Assembly (NCBI GenBank): GCA_023846275.1
Contig: JAIUJO010000291.1
Coordinates: forward strand, 407,001-471,000
Direction: 5' to 3'
DNA: 64,000 bases
From: Vanilla planifolia
Lineage: Eukaryota > Streptophyta > Magnoliopsida > Asparagales > Orchidaceae
Below the pieces are notes generated by a model. That model did not search any database. It was not told the origin of the DNA and worked only from the letters and a program-made list of their open reading frames with translations. Each line of letters starts with the position of its first letter. Within the stretch, counting starts at the first letter, position 1. Positions 55,501 through 64,000 of this stretch are shown piece after piece. Both the position numbers and the translations under genes were made by a program.

Positions 55501-56750
55501 TTTATTATTATATATTCTTGTTTACTTTTGTAATATGTAAAAATTTATAACAATGTACAGTCGAGAAAAAGTAAAGATAGTTGGACTATTGTTGCTGATC
55601 TTCTATGCAATTAATTCATCATTTTAACAATTTTAATTATCTTATTTTCTAGCATTTTTTAATGTTTTCCAAGTAATTGATCTCATTTTCTCAAATATTT
55701 TACTTTGATTTGGTTAATTGATTGTGTAATTCTAAATCACTCCTTATGTGACTGTTAGGTCATTTTGATTTGGTGATATAGATTATCTCAATTTATCTCA
55801 ATAAAGTTATAATATATATTTTCTTGATTTCAAAAGTAATTAATTTTTTTATTTTTTCTTATTTACTTTGATAAACCATTGTAATTCTAAAAGAGATTTG
55901 ATCGAGATCATAAAAGTTTCAATATTCTCATCTAAAAATGCTTTCTTTAATTAAAAATTTATAATTTTTATCTTTTAAATATTTTATTTTCAATGCTTTT
56001 TGTAGCCTTACAAGGCATTTCAATTCATACCATATTGATAATTGAAGATGTTGCACTTAATCTACTTAGGATTTTGTAATAAAACATTCTTGAATGCTTA
56101 TCTCATTTCTTTAAATATTTTACTTTGATTTAGTTATATTATTATGTGACTCTAAATCTTCTACCATGTATCCTTTTTAAAGGTTTACTAAATTTCTTTA
56201 ATTCATCTTATTTTCACATCAATATATACCTACTTTATATTAAAATAATACTTTCTTTTTATTTATGCTTTTTTATATTGATGATTTATAGTAATTACAA
56301 TGGAGGTTCAATAAAGCCAAAAGAAACATCTTTCTACTCAACATGATGAGTTTTATCTAATTAAATATTCATTTCATATTTTTGAATATTTTTAGGTTTA
56401 AACATTCTTTTTAGAACATTTTTATTTGTTTGATATTGTGCAATTAAGGTTTTTACCCTTGATATCTTTAGTATCATGAAGTGCACCATTCTCATATAAT
56501 TTAATCATGTCTCCTCAAATATTTTGTTATAATTTAGTTATATTACATTTGACTTTGAATCTCCACTTGTGTGACTTTTATATTACTTTCATTACATTAT
56601 ATTACATTTCATTAATTTTTCACATTTTTTAGTATTACATTATATTTATTTAATTAACAAAACAATTTATTATTGTTTATGATTATTAATTTTTTTGATT
56701 CATATAATTTAAAATTAGTTGTGATGGAGATGAAATAAACATCATCAGCT
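45800..56750 (+). repeat. Higher-order repeat, ~2.45-2.69 kb unit
   Basis: Private monomer variants recur in fixed order. TTTGTAATAAAAC type: 45,832, 48,282, 50,811, 53,467, 56,073. AATGTTGACAAAATAAT type: 46,409, 48,853, 51,391, 54,051. A truncated monomer with ATATTTCTAAAACATTTTGAC: about 46,600, 49,037, 51,579, 54,232. AGGGTTATGGCATGCTCTAT type: 49,703, 52,261, 54,944. A second truncated type like CACTCATTATGACATAACTA: about 47,670, 50,125, 52,676, 55,365. Spacings agree across all variants (about 2.44, 2.54, 2.66 kb), so the unit of about seven partly truncated monomers was amplified as a block. Confidence 0.85.
49508..49545. repeat. (TA)n-rich microsatellite
   Basis: TATATATATATAAATATATATATATAT-type run at the same monomer phase as the TA expansion at 9,049-9,090 in the opposite-oriented block. 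Confidence 0.92.
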
Positions 56751-56754
56751 CGTA

Positions 56755-59700
56755 TAGAAACAAACAAGCTCACATGCACACATACAAAACACAACAAAGT
56801 ATACAAGCATGCACACGTCCATACGCATGTAGGAATATGCACAAACACACACCCACTCATGCACACACACATAAGTCCATGCATGCAAACACACATATAC
56901 ACACACACACACACAAGTAAACACACGCCCATAGACACACAGATGGACGGACACATACACATGAGTGCATGTGAACATGCACACATGTGCACATCGATAC
57001 ACACAAACAAGCACACACACACACACACACATGCACACACACACCCATTAACACCCACACACATAGATGCACATGCACATACACACACACAAAAGCACAT
57101 ACATACATATATAAACACAAAACCAACAAAAAAACATGCATAAGTACACACAAGCACACATTTATGCATGCACACCCAAAACCATGCATGTGTACACACA
57201 CTCACACATGTGCTCACATATATAAATGCAAACATGCATAGATGCACATATAGATACACACATAGACACGCACACACACGACCAAGCACATGCTTACACA
57301 CCCACATGTATACACATGCATGCACACTAGCATACATACAATGACACATGTACACATGCATATGCATAGACACACAAACATGCTTGAAAACACACATAGC
57401 CACCTTCACACTCACACATGTGCACATCCACACACTCACATATATGTGCACACAAACATGCTTATACACATACATTCTTACACATGAACATACATAGACA
57501 CAAACACGTATATGCATACACACTTATGCACAAATAGAAGAACTTACAAACATACACACATGTGTACCCTACAAATAGATGCACACAAACACATGAACAC
57601 CCTCATGCACAAAAACATGCACACAAAAATGCATACATGTGTGCACAAATGCATACAAGTATAAACATTAAAGCATGCACATATGTGCACCCACAAAAAC
57701 ACTCATGCATGTAATGCACATACACAAACATGCACACACTTGTGTAGACATACCAGAGTAAACACGCACATGCAAACATAGAGAAATGCATACATGTGCA
57801 CGCACATGCACAAGCACGCACACACACGAGCATAAGCACACTCATGCACATAAATATGCACTTGCACACACATGTACACAAATGCACATACACGTGCACA
57901 AACTTGTACATATGCTTAAGTATGCATACACACACACACACTCATATGCACATGAACACACATACACACACATACATATACAACTGAACAAAAGCATGCA
58001 AATGTATACACATGAAAAAATAAACTTGCACACACACACATATTGATGCAAACACAAACACAAACACACATGCATACACCCACAATCACACACACACACA
58101 TGCTCACATGCATGCACACACACACACACATGCATATGCACTCATAGATGCATGCAAACACACACATGTACACACACATTTACACATAGCCACACACTCA
58201 CAACCACACAAACACAAAACAACGCATGCACACACACACATGTCAGTGCAACCATGTACACACACATAAACACAAACACATGTATGTACACAAACACAAA
58301 AGAACATGCACACATGCATGCACATTAACACACACTCACACAACTATATGCACAAATGCATGAATAGCTTCATGCACTTACACCATCACTCACACCTATA
58401 CAATTACATGCATATTAAGGCACACATATACTCATAAACATGAACACACATAGACACTAACACATGCCACACACACACACACACAATTACAAATACACTT
58501 GCACACACACATGAACCAAGCACTTACAAGTACAGGTGCACACAAGCCTACACTAAAGCACCCATGCACACATGCACAGAAAAGGACCCACATGCAGCAT
58601 GCTTACACACATCTATAGGAACAAATACAAATATGCTCACACACATACACACACAGACACAAATGTGTAAACAACACATGCACTCACATGTATGCACACA
58701 CACACACACATACACATGCAAACACAAATGCACACACACACACAGACATATGCATACACGTGCACATGCATGTATGCATTCAAATAGGCACATAAACATG
58801 CATGTCTGCATATACACTCACACATGGACACACATACACACACGCATGTATATAGATGCAGACACATGGATGCACAAAAACACATTAGGATGCACACCCA
58901 CCCAAAGTTATAAACACATATACACACACATGCACTCATGCACACACTAGTGCATGCACATACATACACAAACACAACTATGCACAAATATGCACACAAA
59001 CATGCACACAAACATGCATGAACTGCATATGTGTACTCATAAAGAAATGGCCCTACACGCATGCACATGCATACACTCACATGTAGATGCACAAAACACA
59101 CACATGAACATCCATACACATGATTCACACACAAACACAAAAGCACTTACACACTCACACATTCACCCACACACACACACACACACATCATTACACACAC
59201 ATGCATAGACACAAATACACACACACACATACATCAACACATGTGATCATGGCCACACACATGAAGGAATACACATAAACATACATGCACTCATGTACCC
59301 ATGCACACACACACAATCACACAAACACCTATACACATGAACATAAAAACACACACTTGTGTATGTGTGAACTCACACAAATAGTTGCACACATATACAT
59401 GCACAGATAGGCCTACACACACTATCACACGGACCCACATACATGTGTACACAACTACACTCACATACACACACACACACACATGAACAAGAAACTATGC
59501 ACAACCACACCCACACAAATGCATGCACACATGAAAGCATCCTTGCATCCGCCCACACACACAAGCATAAACACTCACACATGCACAAACACACACCCAT
59601 CCATGTGCATGTACAAACTCACACATGTACACATGAACATGCTCACACACACACACTCATACGTGCAAATACACACACATATGTTCATACATCCACACAC

Positions 59701-62700
59701 AAATATGTAGCAGTGCCTACAAGAACACATACATATTCACACATAACACATGCACACACACTCACAAACATGCTTGCCCACATACATGTAAACATGCATA
59801 AAAGCACATGCATTCATATACACATGCACACACACGTACTCACACACATAGACATATGCATGCATGCATACACACACATGCACAAACACGCACATACACA
59901 GATGCGTACATAGGCAACCGTATGTGCACGCATACATGCATGCTCATGCACTTCAACACAAATGCATGCACAAACATGCAAATCACACACATGCATACAC
60001 ATATATGCACACAACACACAAACACTCACATGCACATGCTCAAATCTGCACATGCATGCACACATATACACACAAATAGACACACCCATGCATACACATG
60101 CATGCACGCACAAGCACACGTAGATACACACGCAAGCACTCACAAAAAATTACACATACACTCACACAAACATGCATATGCAAACACAAAGAAAATTACA
60201 CATTTGCACGCACATATATACATACATGTGCACACACACATACAAATGCATGCACATACAATTAGACACTTAGACACATAAGCACACTCCCGCATGCTGA
60301 CACACACGAATGCACAAACATACACACGAACAAGCATGCATGCATGCACGTACATGCACAAGAACCTAGAAACACACATAAACATGCTTACACATAGGAA
60401 CAGACACATGTGCATGCACTTGTACACACACAAATGCATAAACTCACACACAGACATGCACGAACACTCATGCACAAACAAATTTGCAAATGCCCATGCA
60501 CTTACACGTGCACGTTCACATGCACCTGCACACACACACACATGCACACACACACATGCATACCAACACACACTACACACATGCACAACATATAGTCACA
60601 TATGTAAATGTACTCACATACACACACACACGTGTGTAGGCACAAACACACGTATATACACATGCACACAGATGCACACAAGGGTGTACAAACATGCACA
60701 TGAATGCACTTACACTTCAACTACACAAACATATACACGCACAACACATGCACACGTACACACGAGCACACATACACAAACATGCACTTGTGTAACCATG
60801 CATACATAGACATACCTACACATGTGCATAGGCACAGGAACACACATGTGTTCACACGAGCACATACACATGCATACACACACATGCATGCACATAGATA
60901 AACACATAAGAATATACATGCACAAATGCATGCACACACATACACATTTGAACACAAACCACACACACAAATACACACACATATATGCATAAATACATAC
61001 ATGCAAGTGCAAAACATTCAAAAACATTTACACACACAAACGCACACTTACACATAGACATAAACATGCACAAAGACACACATGCATGAATACACACCTA
61101 CACACACATATGCACATAAACACAAACACACCCATGCATACACAAACATAACCCCATATGCATGCTCAAAAATGAAAACATGTACAAACTCACACACACG
61201 TACAAATCCACACACACACACGTTTGCATGCATAAACATACACATGCACACACACACACACCCATACAAAAACACACATACAAACACACACATATGCATG
61301 CACTCATATGTACCTCAAATGACACTTGCATAAACACACACACACATGAGCATGCAAACTAGTGCACAAAAAAAGAACATGCATATACACCCACACATCT
61401 ACACATACACGTTTGTAAGAACAAGCACATGCATGTATGCACTCATGTACATGCACTAGTACACACACATGGACGTGCACACACATGCATACATTCTTGC
61501 AAACACACACACACACACACATGCCAACTTGGATGCACCCAAACACATGTACAATGACATGAATACATATGCACATGTCTACACACACAAACGCTTGCAC
61601 CCAAACAAATGCATATGCCCATGTGCATAAACAAAGATGCACAAACACCTACATACAGGTGAACACACACATATGTATGCATGTGCACATACAAACACAA
61701 AAACATATGCATGCACATCCATACACACACACAGACATTTATGTTCACCTAAACACACTCTCTCACACACACACGTGCTTGCAATTGCACAAACATGGAA
61801 ATCCATGCACATGGATGCACACATACGCACTCATGTACGCATGCACATATATGCAGACACACACAAACACACACAACTACAGACATGCACACACAACTAC
61901 AAACACTGACACCTACACACATACCTATGCCCACACACATACATGTGCACACACTTGCACATGCATATACACACATGCATCTACACACGTGCATGCACAT
62001 GTATGCAGACCCACAAATATGCATACACATAGACATAAAAACACATATGCACACATAGAATGCACACAAATATATACACCTACATGCACTTAGACACAAA
62101 CATGCACAAACACACACACATACTGACACACACACACATGCATATCCACACAAACACAAACCCTCCTATGCACATGCACATATACCCACATGCACACACA
62201 CTCACACATGCACACATGTACATGGACATGGACACATTCACAAATATACATGCACACATACATATTGATAGAAAGCCCAAAAACATGCATAAGAATAAGA
62301 GTACAAACACATATAGACAAAGGCTCATAGACATTCACACATATGCAAAACACAAATAGGCATAAGGATATGCATATGCATGCACACACATGGGCACACA
62401 CACAGATGTACACACACACATGCACATATGCACATGCACAAGCACACAAACACACACACACACATATAAGCATACAAACACACACACATGCACAAGCATA
62501 AGCACCCACATACACACTCAAAATGAAACACACATGTACACAAACACACATGCTCAAGCATGCATGCATAAACTCTTAGACACACATACACACAAGCATG
62601 CATAAACAGACATTCATACATGTGCACATGCACAAAAACTTACACAAACATGCACATGTACACAAATGCATGCACACCCCTAGGCACAAGCACACACCTA

Positions 62701-64000
62701 AGTACATACACTTGCACACACATAAGCATGCACACTCACAAACATAGACACACACACAAACATAAATAAACAAGCATATGCACACACATGCAGAAATAAA
62801 CACACATGCATACACACAATCACATGCACATAAACACACTTGCACACCCTCATATGCATATACAAGAACACAGACAAGAACAAACACATGCACACACATT
62901 CACACTCACATAAACTCAGATACAAACATACATACATGAATAAGCACACATACATACATAGACACATGCACACACACATGCATGCATGCTTATACTCACA
63001 CACACACAAGCACACATAGACACAAACACTAACACATGTCCTCCACACACAAGCATGCACATACACACTAACTCACATGCACGCACACATGCACTTGCTT
63101 ACATAAACACATTTGCACAACAACACATGCACCTATACACATGCACACAAAGACACATACAGGAATTGACACACATACACATAATTTCACAAGCAAAAAA
63201 GAGAAGCTTACACACTTATGCATGCCCACACACACCTTAATAAAAATTCACACATGCATACACAAGCACAAAATATAGATGAATATGTGCAAACAAACAT
63301 GCTCGCATGTGCAGGCACTTATATATGCACACAAGCATGAACATTCATTTGCACATACTCACATGCACACTCACATGCACCCACATAATTACACACACCA
63401 CTCATGCAAAAACACATGCATACACATGCAAAAAAACACACAAACACAAATGCATAAGCATGCACACACAAATACATAGAAGCTCATAGAGACACAAACA
63501 AGCATACACACACACAAATACATAGACAAATTAGCACACACACACCCAAACACACACATGCACCTTCACTCACAAAACACACATGCACTCATGTGTGCAT
63601 ACACACACACGAAGACTCACGTGCATACACATTTACACACACATATGCAAATGTACAAAAAAGCACACAGACACACACTCACACACACATTGAAATACAC
63701 ATGCATATGTGCACTCACATGCACCCATGTAATCATATGCACATATGCAAACAATGCCGACCAATGCACACATATACATACACACATGCACATTAAAACA
63801 CATATACACATGTGCATCCACACCCTTACATGCACACAAGCAAACATACCTGCATACACACACATACATTCACACACACAAGCACACATGTGCATAGTCT
63901 TGTGCATGCCTATACAAACACACCCATGTATGCATATGAATAAAACAACTACACAAATATTCATAAATATACACACAGATGGAAAAACACTGGCTCAAAC
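56755..64000. repeat. CA/CATG-rich alternating low-complexity tract
   Basis: For more than 7.2 kb, running off the window, the plus strand is built from short mixed runs of CA, ATG, TGCA and CATG. Pure CA runs rarely exceed about 20 bp (for example 59,170-59,187 and 61,503-61,522), and TGCATGCATGCA runs occur (near 59,852 and 60,332). No fixed longer period was found by eye. Most steps alternate purine and pyrimidine, a pattern that can adopt Z-DNA. Stop codons are rare in such a composition, so overlapping frames open on both strands (up to 289 codons at 56,654-57,523 minus) and translate only to Cys/Val/Met/His or His/Thr strings. These are not genes. Confidence 0.92.

Larger units (their letters stand above)
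44466..56755 (+). repeat. AT-rich satellite array, block 3 (forward)
   Basis: About 30 forward-oriented monomers of the same satellite, with the landmark resembling GAGGATGTTACACTCAATCTCC. The first clear copy is at about 44,565. Orientation is uniform to the border with the CA-rich tract at about 56,755, where the array stops inside a monomer (..GGAGATGAAATAAACATCATC). Small frames such as 50,304-50,549 and 54,049-54,282 are chance. No gene is seen. Confidence 0.93.

Noticed and set aside
1..56755. CRISPR array or bacterial operon interpretation of the regular repeats
   Set aside because: The repeat is about 410 bp without distinct spacers, no cas or other bacterial genes are present, and the embedded elements are plant retroelements and a pararetrovirus.
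56654..57523. A 289-codon minus-strand open frame, the longest in the window
   Set aside because: It lies in the CA/CATG-rich tract and translates to a Cys/Val/Met/His low-complexity string. The same region is open in several other frames on both strands because the composition lacks stop triplets. Its last codons run into unrelated satellite.
57603..63976. Dozens of overlapping 60-174-codon frames in the CA-rich tract
   Set aside because: Same composition effect. They are His/Thr-rich on the plus strand and Cys/Val-rich on the minus strand, with no domain, no conserved start context and mutual overlap in up to six frames.

Overview
This window contains no intact protein-coding gene and no recognisable RNA gene. 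It looks like nuclear heterochromatin from a vascular, probably seed, plant. The evidence for a plant is a plant-type solo LTR, a decayed Caulimoviridae (badnavirus/tungrovirus-like) insertion and a decayed L1-type LINE, all embedded in a long, very AT-rich satellite. The species cannot be named from the sequence.

Layout. About 44-45 kb is one diverged tandem satellite with a monomer of roughly 400-430 bp, or on the order of 100 monomers. It reads in one orientation at 1-5,590, in the opposite orientation at about 5,590-40,985, and in the first orientation again at about 44,465-56,755. Three insertions interrupt it. A solo LTR lies at 7,098-8,823 with a perfect 5-bp target duplication (ACATC). 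An endogenous pararetrovirus lies at about 13,006-19,855 on the minus strand. A 5'-truncated LINE lies at about 40,985-44,465 on the minus strand, exactly where the satellite changes orientation. From about 56,755 to the end of the window the sequence changes abruptly to a CA/CATG-rich, purine-pyrimidine alternating low-complexity tract of at least 7.2 kb, which runs off the edge.

What stands out. The third satellite block carries a higher-order repeat of about 2.45-2.69 kb. Private variants, including two truncated monomer types, recur in the same order four to five times. The first orientation switch has both arms ending close to a small dyad (CTCATC-nn-GATGAG) found in many monomers. The solo LTR and the pararetrovirus interrupt the monomer within a few tens of bases of the same phase. 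The pararetrovirus has lost its RT active-site block through an apparent internal deletion, and it carries a second copy of the end of its RNase H region about 2 kb away, which suggests a rearranged insertion of more than one genome length. Long open frames in the CA tract are low-complexity artefacts on both strands. The many 60-100-codon frames in the satellite are chance openings.
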